Of a stretch of DNA of 10,034 nt, positions 1-7,460 are shown in pieces. The notes beneath the pieces were generated by a model. It was not told where the DNA came from and made no database searches. It saw only the letters and a program-made list of their open reading frames with translations. A program made the translations under genes and the position numbers. This DNA is from Conidiobolus incongruus B7586. Lineage: Eukaryota; Entomophthoromycota; Entomophthoromycetes; Entomophthorales; Conidiobolaceae. The stretch is taken from NCBI GenBank assembly GCA_000697335.1, contig JNEM01013627.1, forward strand, positions 1 through 10,034, given 5' to 3'. The stretch's first letter is position 1. Each line of letters begins with the position of its first letter.

Positions 1-714
1 TTATTATTAATATATTAAATCATTTTTTTAATATTTTTAAAGATAAATTAACTATCTATAATAGCTTTAAAAACTTTTACAGATATAAAAATTATATTAA
101 AAATATAAATAACTATCTTAATTTAATTTTAATAAAGATTTAAAAGATATCTTTAAATTAGTAAATTTTTTTAGAAATATCTATTTCAATTTGATAGTTA
201 ACTTATTATAAGATTAATCTTAAAAAATTTTTAACAAGATAACTCATTATAAAAATACAAACTTTTAAACTATTATAAAAAACCTTTAAAAAAATATCAC
301 CTAAGGTTAAATTAAATTAATAAAAAAAAGCTTTTTTAACTCAAATAAAAAATTTCAATAAAATAATTAATTAAGAAATTTAATAAGATATATTTAAATA
401 TATTAAATATAATTAAAAAAAATCCACAAGTTATTATAATGCTTTAATTTTTAAATAAAGCTTTAATTAGAGAATAAAAATTATTTTAATATTATATTTT
501 TTTCTAATATGATTAATATTATAATTATAATTAATAATATCTTATATACTATGGCTAAATTTTTTTATTTAAAAAAATACTCTTTTAAAAATAAATTTAA
601 TTTATTTAAATCTTAAATAATAGATATTTTTATTTTATGATGTTATAAGAAAATTTTTATTAAAAAAGTTAAATCTTATTTAAAAATTAATATAGGTTGT
701 TATTATTATCATCA
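1..714 (+). mobile_element. Left flank: gag-region remnant of an older Ty3/Gypsy copy, opposite orientation
   Basis: This stretch has no gene and at first looks like plain AT-rich DNA. Its reverse complement aligns by eye, with few gaps, to about 8300-9015 inside the main retroelement. Shared blocks include the pair near 395-410 and 8615-8630 (TTTAATATATTTAAATATAT) and the pair near 635-650 and 8360-8370 around CTTATAA. Because the main element is on the minus strand, this piece is a related copy on the plus strand. The alignment runs up to the main element's LTR and resumes in the right flank, so the main element inserted into this older copy. The region corresponds to gag or gag/protease by position; I could not recognise a gag motif. 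It is a fossil with many breaks. The alignment is convincing as a whole, but single-base details are not reliable in such AT-rich sequence. Confidence 0.72.
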
Positions 715-1102
715 TGGTGGTAAATACCAATATAATATAGAGGAAAACTTAATATAAGAGTAATATAACACAGAATATGATATTATAATATAGCTATAGT
801 ATGCAAATATAAACAAAGTTTAATTAAGCTTCAAACTGGGATAAGTCACTGATATATTAAGATTTATACTAGGTAGTGCTAATATACTATAATATTGATA
901 GGATATAGTTTTAAACTTAAAAATAATAAAAAAGATAAGAAATAATAAGTATTAAAAAGAAAAAAAAACATAGTTTATTAGATAATTTAATATTATTTAT
1001 ATAATTAATTTAGTTATAAAAGTATAAATTAATTAAATATTTTATAATTAATTAAATTATATGAAAGTATATATAAGAATTTTAAGAACTGGTCTTTTAA
1101 TA
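715..1102 (-). repeat. 3' LTR of the Gypsy element
   Basis: This repeat aligns without gaps to 9328-9715 at a constant offset of 8613 bases. Its inner edge at 1102/1103 is fixed by an adjacent polypurine tract. Its outer edge is less sure. TGGTGG at 715 is the best TG-type terminus, but some AT-rich similarity continues to about 698. The two LTRs differ mostly by C/T and G/A changes, as expected if both were mutated separately by RIP after insertion. Confidence 0.87.
801..850 (-). promoter_or_regulatory. Conserved LTR block, copy 1 (possible LTR promoter or R-region element)
   Basis: These 50 bases are identical to 9414-9463, although the two LTRs differ at about one base in nine overall. 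The block keeps several CpA and TpG steps (ATGCAAAT, TTCAAACTGGG, AAGTCACT) that RIP would be expected to remove. An LTR must contain promoter and RNA-processing signals, so a functional signal is one reading. Chance sparing is the other. No specific factor site is claimed. Confidence 0.4.
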
Positions 1103-1110
1103 CTCTCCTA
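1103..1110 (-). other. Polypurine tract next to the 3' LTR
   Basis: On the minus strand this reads TAGGAGAG and directly abuts the first base of the 3' LTR. It is one of the few purine-only, G-containing runs in the window. A polypurine tract in this position primes plus-strand DNA synthesis in LTR retrotransposons. Its place confirms both the LTR edge and the minus-strand orientation. Confidence 0.72.
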
Positions 1111-1139
1111 GTAAATTTCTTAAAAGAAATATACTCTTT

Positions 1140-2480
1140 AGATTTTTATTAATAGGTATAATATACTAAGATATTTTTAATATTTTCTAGGGGTTCTTAA
1201 ATAGCATTTTTAATAGGATAACTTATCTATTTTATATAGAAATAAAGTTTATTCCTAATAAATTTAGATTTAATTATATAATCAATATAATATTTTTTTT
1301 CTCTATTTTAATTAATAATTAGATCTAATTTTGGGGTTTTTAATTAATTAAGAAAAGTATTAAAATCTTTAAAATAAGGTTTGATTTTGGATATATAAAA
1401 AGTAAAGTTAATCTTTAAAATTGGGGGTAATTCTAAGATAATATTTTTAAAATTTGAATCAATAGATTAAATTTTATAAAGACCATAATATAATAGCAGG
1501 TATTTTAGATTTAAGCTAAATTTGAGTAAGATAGGTTTAAAGGTAGATTATTCTAAGTATATAAACATATTAATTTTATATTTAAGAGAATTCCTAGATA
1601 ACTTTAAATATTGTTGTTCTATAATCTTTTAATTCTCTTCTAAGTTAAATTTAACAAAGGAATTAATATGTTTAATATTAAATTAAAATTCAACAACATC
1701 TAAAGATAAATTGATTTAAAATTTTAAAATGATTATTAAGTTAAGATGTTTATTATAATTGATGAAATAAAAGCTAAAACTTGTTGATTTATTAATAAAA
1801 GTATTGAATAAATATTAAAGTTGATAGATATAAGTATCTTAATTTAACTGATTAATGTTAATTTAAGCTTTAATCATTTATTTTAAGGTTTTAATAGTTT
1901 TTTCAGCAAGTTTATTGGTTTAGTGATAATTAGTAATAAATATAGTTAAATTAATCTTAAAGGAAAAAGATAATAACTTTTAAAATTAAGAGTTGAATTA
2001 TATATCTCTTTTAAATATATTAGTTTGTAGAATTTTATAATAGGTAAAAATATTAGAGAATAATAGTTTTGTAATATTTTTAACTATAGAAGTTTTGAAA
2101 TAAAGAATAAAATAAGTATATTTAGAGAATAAATCAATTACAACTAGTAAGTTATCATAACTAATTTTTAATTTAAGGATTTTTATAAAATTAAATTAAA
2201 TTTATTATTAAGTTTCATTAGGGATTTATAGGGGAATAAGTTTATTATATTTTAATTAGGTATTATATTTAATTCTTTAAGATATATTATAGGTATTAAT
2301 ATATTTCTAAATTGATTTAATTAAAGAAAATTAGTAATATTTTATTTTAATTCTCTTAGCAATTTTTAATTAGTTTTAATATTCTTTATTAAGTAAGTTA
2401 TAACACTCATTAAATATTATTTGTTAAATTTTAGGAATATTAGGGATATATAAACAATTATTATAATATAGTATGTTATT
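1140..2480 (-). pseudogene. Gypsy pol remnant: integrase and C-terminal chromodomain
   Basis: In coding (minus-strand) order, about 2480-2250 resembles the N-terminal zinc-binding part of Gypsy integrase. About 2200-1600 is the catalytic core; a short stretch near 2110-2150 reads LVVIDLFSKY, a clear match to the start of Gypsy integrase cores. About 1520-1340 resembles the C-terminal GPY/F-type region, ending in the KINFTFYISKIKPY-like motif near 1390-1430 typical of Gypsy integrases. About 1320-1150 has the spacing and residues of a chromodomain (lysine-rich, then a EPLENIKN-like segment). Chromodomains of this class bind methylated histone H3 and steer integration to heterochromatin. This is a fossil with many breaks and no usable reading frame. 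Confidence 0.82.
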
Positions 2481-2679
2481 AATGATTTTAAATCTTTTGA
2501 CATATTTTAATTAGTTTTCTAATAGTTTAAAGAGTTCTTCTTTAATTAAAATAAAGAAATCATTATTTGGTAATACTATTTAAAATATTATAATAAATTT
2601 TTTATTTTCTTTATTAATAATTATTATGTTAATATCTGTTGGGTTTTTATAATTAAAATAAAAAAATAAATATGTAAGA

Positions 2680-4028
2680 TTTTTTAACAAAGTATCTATA
2701 ACATAATTTTATTAACCTAAGAGATATTAGATAAAGAAAAAATAAGCTTAAATAATTTTAATTTATTTAGCTTATCTTTTTAATAAATAGTTTTGAGTAT
2801 TTAAGTAAATAAGTGATTTATAATTTATAAATGCTAATAAAATTAAAAGATAAAAAATAAAATAATTTTTAATTATTTCTACTAAAGCAAAGAGTTTTTG
2901 TTTATAAACTAGGTATTTTAGTTTAGCTAGCTTTATTTTTCTTAACTAGAATGTTATAAGCTTTAAGATAGTGTTTATAAGGTTAAACTTAATTTTCTCC
3001 CTTATTTATTATTTTATTTTATAATTAATATATAAAATATAAATTAAATTCAAATTAAATTAACTATCTACTAATTATAAAAGAATTAGAGTTAAAAAAA
3101 TAATAATAAGTAGTTTAAGATTAAAAATAAATAAAGCAAGAGTATTAATAATATAGAAAATTAAAACATTTATATAAAAGATATATAGTAGGGTTTATTT
3201 CAAAAAAAATGTTTTTCTCAAAAGATTAATTAAAGAAGCTATTAGATTAACAAAAGAATCAATGAAATCTTTAAAATAATTTAATAATTTAAGTATAAAC
3301 ATAAGTTGATCTTTGTTTATAAATATAGTAAAGGCTTTTATATTATTAAGTTTAGTTAGATTAATGTTAATTCCTTAAAAAGAAACAATATAACTATAGA
3401 AGGAGATAAAAGAAACATTAAAATATATTTTGATAGCTTTAAAAATAATATATATTCTTGAATAATTTATAAAACTTAATTTAAATATTAGATATATTTT
3501 TCTTTAGTTTTTAAATAGATTAAAATATCATCAAAATAAGTAATAATAAAGTTATTAAAGATAAAGTTAAAAAGGGAATTGATGAATTAGGTGAAAATTG
3601 CAAAAATATTATATAATTAAAAGTTTATAATAATAAATTTATAATAAACTAATAAAATATTGAAGATAATTAAGGGAATAGAATTTTCTTTAATTTTAAA
3701 ATTATAATATTTATTTCAAATATTTAATTTAATAAATATAATAGATTTAAGTAATTTATCTTTAATATTATAAGTTTTAATAATCAAGTTTTATCTTTAA
3801 TAGTTTTAGAGTTTAAAACATAATTATTAATATATAGTCTCTAACCACCATTAAACTTTTATATAAAGAAGATAATAGATTTTTATAATAAAGAAAAAAG
3901 TTTAATATATCTATTTTCAAGTAATTTTTAGATTTCTTCTTTTAAAGTTTAATATTATTTAAGAGATAAATGATAAGTAAACTTTAAGTATAATTATATA
4001 CCTAAAAGAAATTTAATTTTATGTTTAA
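2680..4028 (-). pseudogene. Gypsy pol remnant: reverse transcriptase and RNase H
   Basis: The minus strand of 3514-3538 encodes YFDDILIY, the catalytic motif of Ty3/Gypsy reverse transcriptases. About 4010-3300 carries the rest of the RT domain, including the segment before the first conserved Asp box near 3900-3820. About 3000-2680 is RNase H: it has the KLKYLVYKQKLFALVE-like stretch near 2915-2870 and the NYKSLIYL stretch near 2835-2810, both matching the Gypsy connection/RNase H pattern. The RT N-terminal end is split by the Tc1-like insertion and continues at 5604-5718. This is a fossil with many breaks. Confidence 0.86.
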
Positions 4029-4030
4029 TA

Positions 4031-4255
4031 TACTAACTTGTAAAAATAAATCATAAAATCAAAATATATATATTTTAATTAATAATTAAAACAGTTGTAT
4101 ATATTAGATTACTTGAAACTATAATATATAATTAAAGTATATTATTTAATAATAAATAAATATATTTAAATATATTTAATAAACTATTAGCAAAAATATT
4201 AACCTTTAATATTTAACTAAGGTGAGTTATAAATTTGTGGGTTTTTGAGATAAAA
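4031..4255 (+). repeat. Left terminal inverted repeat of the Tc1-like element
   Basis: This pairs with the reverse complement of 5377-5601. The two best-conserved stretches are the outer one (4031-4062) and the inner one (about 4215-4248, with GGTGAGTTATAAATTTGT). The spacing between them is nearly the same at both ends. The inner and outer stretches also resemble each other (AAGTAAGTTATAAAATT in the less mutated right outer copy, AAGGTGAGTTATAAATTT inside). This is the inverted repeat/direct repeat (IR/DR) arrangement in which the transposase binds two sites per end. Confidence 0.82.
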
Positions 4256-4355
4256 GGATATATTTAATAATATATAACTATATCTTTTTTCTCTCTTTGT
4301 TATTATTTTATATAGTATTTTATAAATATACTAAATTTTTTTTATTAATATCATT

Positions 4356-5372
4356 ATACTTAAATCCCACTCTAAAAAAATCTACTTGTATATTAATTAA
4401 CTTTATAAAAAAGATAAATCAACTTGTAATATTGTTAGAATTATTAGTGTTAGTTAGTCTACTATAGTTAAAGTTGTTAAGAATAGCAATAAAGAAACAT
4501 TTAAACTTAAACCTAAATATACTAAAATTATAAATAAATATAATAAGAAGTATATTTGTAGGTTGGTTAATATAAGCAAATATAGTATTGCTATAGAAAT
4601 ACAACAAGAATTATAAAACTATACAAGAATATTAGTTAACATTAATATTATTATATATATTTTATATTAACATAGATACTACTTACATCTTAAGAAAAAA
4701 TACCCTTAATTAAAGAAATCCTATTATAAAGCTAGGTAAGAGTTTAAATGTCATTATTAATATTAAACTAAAACTAATTAGAGTAAGGTTATTTAATTTA
4801 ATGAAACTAAAATATACTTTAGTAGATTTGATAGAAAAGTTAGATATTTTAAAAAAGATACAAAACTACTTTATAATTATTATGTTAATTTTACCTAAAA
4901 GTATAATAATAGGTTAATTATTATTTAAGGTTATATATTATTTTTAGGTGTAAGATATCTTTATAAAGTTAATAGGGGAATTAATACTAAAATATACTAA
5001 AGTATTTTAAACAATAAATTGAAAAAAACTATTGAATAATATAAGTTAAATAAATTTGATATTATTTTCTAATAAGATAATACCCTTTGTTATATTATAG
5101 CTTCTATTACCAAATAGCTTAAAAATAACAAGATAATAGTTATGAAGTAGCTTCTTTAATCTTTTAACATTAATCTAATTAAACACTTTTGGGATTAATT
5201 AAAAAAAGTTATTAAAGCTTTCCTCCCAGCAAAAAATTTAAATCAACTTTAAAAATATATTCAAGAAGTAAAAAATAAGATTAACCCTTTTTAGTGTAAG
5301 AAGTTAGTTGATTCTATACCACACAAACTTAAAGAAGTTAGAAAAGCTAAAGATAAATACCCTAGGTTTTAA
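4356..5372 (+). pseudogene. Tc1-like (DD34E) transposase pseudogene
   Basis: This frame reads through the whole element without a frameshift, about 338 codons, the usual Tc1 transposase length. The N-terminal part (codons about 10-55) resembles the paired-like helix-turn-helix region, including a SVS-STIVKVVK segment. The DDE part has a FNETK segment at 4797-4811, where relatives have a first-Asp motif like SDETK. It has the DNT...C box at 5076-5090 with Asp at 5076-5078, and NLIKHFWD at 5172-5195 where relatives have NPIEHLWD. The spacing from the second Asp to the third site is exactly 34 residues. The first catalytic Asp is now Asn (AAT, 4800-4802) and the last Glu is now Lys (AAA, 5181-5183). 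Both are G-to-A changes after T. There are about 22 internal stops, nearly all where Gln is expected; the one at 5148-5150 looks like a former Trp. The start is taken as ATA at 4356, a likely former ATG. Confidence 0.87.
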
Positions 5373-5376
5373 TTTT

Positions 5377-5601
5377 TTTTATCACTAAAAACCTACAAAT
5401 TTATAACTCACCTTAAGTAAAATTTAAAGGTTTATATTTTAGCTAATTAATAGCTAAATATTGTTATTTAATAATATATATAACTAATAATTATAATATA
5501 TTTTAATTATTTAATTTAGGTTTATTTTATTAAAAATTAATTAAGTTATTAGTAAAAATATAAGTGTTTTTAATTTTATAACTTACTTTTGCAGGTTAGT
5601 G
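5377..5601 (-). repeat. Right terminal inverted repeat of the Tc1-like element
   Basis: This is the partner of 4031-4255. It keeps more original bases than the left copy: its end reads CACTAACCTGC on the minus strand, where the left copy has T for several C. The outer site lies at about 5566-5601 and the inner site at about 5385-5415. The transposase frame ends at 5370-5372, just outside this repeat. Confidence 0.82.
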
Positions 5602-5603
5602 TA

Positions 5604-5718
5604 TTATATTTTAAAGATAATTTACTTATAGGTTTAAAAACATTAATAAATTAACTTACTATATTATATAAAAAAGAGTTATTAGTTATAACTTTATTGA
5701 AATCAACAAATAAAGTAT
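5604..5718 (-). pseudogene. Short Gypsy pol segment between the two nested transposons
   Basis: About 115 bp of the host retroelement lies between the Tc1-like element and the mariner. On the minus strand it fits the linker between protease and RT and the N-terminal edge of RT (a FINVFKPISKL-like stretch near 5665-5625, where Gypsy elements have a FSDVF-type motif). It shows that both DNA transposons hit the same small target region of pol. Confidence 0.55.
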
Positions 5719-5720
5719 TA

Positions 5721-5749
5721 CCTTGAATTTGAAATAATAGGAAATTTTT
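5721..5749 (+). repeat. Left terminal inverted repeat of the mariner (weak)
   Basis: This aligns to the reverse complement of 7431-7458 with about two thirds identity. Several mismatches are transitions, including the first three bases. The central AATAAT and the T run are the shared core. The TA beside each end and the resulting element length support it more than the repeat alone. Confidence 0.55.
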
Positions 5750-5823
5750 TAATTTCTGATTTTTCAAACATATTATTAATTTGAAATAAATAAATATATA
5801 TAAAGTTAATAGGATATTATATA

Positions 5824-5830
<7 letters not shown>

Positions 5831-5864
<34 letters not shown>
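5831..5864. repeat. (TA)17 microsatellite
   Basis: Seventeen uninterrupted TA units lie in the mariner 5' untranslated region. The same tract recurs at 6249-6278 with 15 units as part of the 414-bp tandem duplication. Confidence 0.95.
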
Positions 5865-5868
<4 letters not shown>

Positions 5869-6244
5869 TTTTTTTGATTAAAAAATTAACTTTTTAAAAT
5901 TGGTTGTTTAATTTAATCATACTTAAACTAAATAGTGATCATTAAAAGTTTTTTATTTTGGTATCAATAAAACTTAACCATAAACCCTCTAAAATTATTC
6001 AAAATTTACAAGCAGCTTTTAGTAATAAAGTATTATCTAAACCAACAATTTATTGCTAGGTAAATTATTTTAAAGCTAGGAAAGAAACTATTTAAAACCT
6101 GTTAAAATCTAAAAGACTAACTTCAACTATCACTTTTTCAATTATAAATAGAGTGAAAAAATATATTGAAAAACACCTTTTTATTTTAGCTAGAGAATTA
6201 TCTAAGCACTTTAATATTAGTTTTACAAGTATTTTATATATTTT

Positions 6245-6282
<38 letters not shown>

Positions 6283-6662
6283 TTTTTTTGATTAAAAAAT
6301 TAACTTTTTAAAATTGGTTGTTTAATTTAATCATACTTAAACTAAATAGTGATCATTAAAAGTTTTTTATTTTGGTATCAATAAAACTTAACCATAAACC
6401 CTCTAAAATTATTCAAAATTTACAAGCAGCTTTTAGTAATAAAGTATTATCTAAACCAACAATTTATTGCTAGGTAAATTATTTTAAAGCTAGGAAAGAA
6501 ACTATTTAAAACCTGTTAAAATCTAAAAGACTAACTTCAACTATCACTTTTTCAATTATAAATAGAGTGAAAAAATATATTGAAAAACACCTTTTTATTT
6601 TAGCTAGAGAATTATCTAAGCACTTTAATATTAGTTTTACAAGTATTTTATATATTTTAAAA
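5835..6662 (+). repeat. Perfect 414-bp tandem duplication (two copies)
   Basis: Copy 1 is 5835-6248 and copy 2 is 6249-6662. The offset is 414 bases at both ends and I see no difference between the copies. The unit holds a TA tract, part of the mariner 5' untranslated region and the first 110 or so transposase codons. Only copy 2 joins the rest of the transposase; copy 1 (codons from 5919) stops at the junction. The junction has microhomology: ATTTTTAA before the tract at 5823-5830 and ATTTTAAAA at 6240-6248. Since the copies agree at every C-to-T site, the duplication came after most mutation of this element, unless it is an assembly artefact. Confidence 0.95.
6249..6278. repeat. (TA)15 microsatellite, second copy
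   Basis: Fifteen TA units start the second 414-bp copy, directly after AAAA. The two-unit difference from 5831-5864 may come from the exact breakpoint or from slippage. Confidence 0.95.
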
Positions 6663-7367
6663 TTTAAACTAAAATTAATAAATAAAAATATAAAATAGGT
6701 ACCTTATAATTTAACTAAAGCTTAAAAAAAAGTTAGAGTAGCTATTGCTAAATAAAACCTATTGAAATATTACTAAAAGCCTAGACTTTTACAATGAATA
6801 ATTATAATTGATGAATCTTAGATTTTTATATATAATCCTTTACTAAAACACAAATCAAAATGTTGGATTAAGTTAAATCAACCCCCTCTATAAATCCCTT
6901 TAAATAAATATTTTGTTAATAAACAAATATTAATTATTGTAATAGATTATAGTGGTATATGCTATTCTTATTTAGTTCTTGAAGGAAAATCAATTAATAG
7001 TAAACTATATATTGCTTTTTTAAATAAAAGTATTTGTAATTGGTGTTCTCAATATAATTTGAGAAGACTTATTATTTTACATGATAATTGTAAAATACAT
7101 AAATCTAGAGCTATAAAAAACTTTCTAATTAAAAATAACTAGAAAAAACTACCACATCTAGTATATTCCCTTGATTATAACCTATGTGATTATAATTACT
7201 TTAGGCAATTAAAAAACCAGCTTACAAGAAAGAAAATTTCTGCAGAAAAATTTAATTGGTTTGTGAAATATCAAATTTCAGTCTTTAATAAAAAGAACTG
7301 TTTTTTAAGTGTTAGAAGTTTGGTAAAAATATAGCAAAAAGCTATTAATAATAAAAGAAACTATTAA
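6333..7367 (+). pseudogene. Mariner (DD34D) transposase pseudogene
   Basis: One frame runs 344 codons to a natural TAA at 7365-7367, the usual mariner transposase length, with no frameshift. The N-terminal third has the two mariner helix-turn-helix parts; 'NYFKARKE' near 6483-6506 and 'LARELSKHFNIS' near 6600-6635 are typical. The catalytic part holds D-E-S at 6810-6818, GKSINSKLY near 6984-7010 (relatives have GQTINS.YY), LHDN at 7077-7088, and YSLDYNLCDYNYF at 7164-7202 (relatives have YSPDLAPCDFHLF). Asp codons at 6810, 7083 and 7188 give spacings of 90 and 34 residues, so the DD34D triad is intact. About 12 internal stops remain, roughly half at Gln and half at Trp positions (for example TAG after DES at 6819-6821 where DESW is expected, and TGA at 6795-6797). 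The start is taken as ATA at 6333, a probable former ATG. Confidence 0.9.
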
Positions 7368-7430
7368 ATTTATATTATATATTTATTTTTATATATTATA
7401 TATTCAAATGTTTATTTATTTTTAATTGCA

Positions 7431-7458
7431 AAAAATTCTCATTATTAAAAATACAGAA
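7431..7458 (-). repeat. Right terminal inverted repeat of the mariner (weak)
   Basis: This is the partner of 5721-5749; TA follows at 7459-7460. The transposase stop lies about 90 bases upstream, a normal mariner 3' untranslated length. Confidence 0.55.
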
Positions 7459-7460
7459 TA

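Larger units (their letters stand above)
4031..5601 (+). mobile_element. Tc1-like DNA transposon with long inverted repeats, nested in the Gypsy pol region
   Basis: The element is 1571 bp, close to the 1.6 kb of Tc1-like elements with long inverted repeats. TA lies on both sides (4029-4030 and 5602-5603), the target duplication expected of the Tc1/mariner superfamily. The left end reads TACTAACTTG and the reverse complement of the right end reads CACTAACCTG; the differences are C-to-T. Terminal inverted repeats of about 225 bp enclose a degraded transposase on the plus strand with DD34E spacing. Removing the element rejoins two parts of the host RT region, so it inserted after the Gypsy copy. 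It cannot be autonomous: the transposase has about 22 internal stops and two altered catalytic codons. Confidence 0.88.
5721..7458 (+). mobile_element. Mariner-clade DNA transposon (DD34D), nested, with an internal tandem duplication
   Basis: TA lies at 5719-5720 and 7459-7460. The first bases (5721 onward) and the reverse complement of the last bases (7458 backward) form a weak inverted repeat of about 28 bp: after mismatches at the tip, both contain TG.ATTT..AATAAT and a run of six T. The element is 1738 bp. Without one copy of the 414-bp duplication it is 1324 bp, almost exactly the standard mariner length. It carries a full-length degraded mariner transposase on the plus strand. The ends rest on imperfect repeats in AT-rich DNA and may be off by some bases. 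It inserted into the protease/RT part of the Gypsy element. Confidence 0.8.

Noticed and set aside
698-714. LTR starting at TGTTATTATTAT (698) rather than 715
   Set aside because: TGTTA is attractive, but the matching place in the other LTR lacks it, and the ATTATTAT run is also explained by the older Gypsy copy at the insertion point. The edge remains uncertain by about 17 bases.
4419-4607. Open frame of 62 codons on the minus strand
   Set aside because: It lies antisense to the Tc1-like transposase, has low-complexity Ile/Asn/Phe composition from the A+T bias, and shows no family motif. It is a shadow frame.
4186-5447. Shorter Tc1-like element bounded by the inner inverted repeats only
   Set aside because: Similarity between the two arms continues outward to 4031 and 5601, where both ends have TA followed by (C/T)ACTAAC. 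The longer bounds explain more.
5831-6662. CRISPR array or novel repeat-spacer system
   Set aside because: The only tandem structure is two copies of a 414-bp unit derived from the mariner itself, plus TA microsatellites; there are no short regular repeats with unique spacers.
4356-7367. Alternative genetic code with TAA and TAG read as Gln (ciliate-like)
   Set aside because: Stops also replace Trp (TAG and TGA for TGG), ATG starts appear as ATA, and catalytic residues in the Tc1-like frame are altered. A recoded but working gene would not show these; C-to-T mutation explains all of them.
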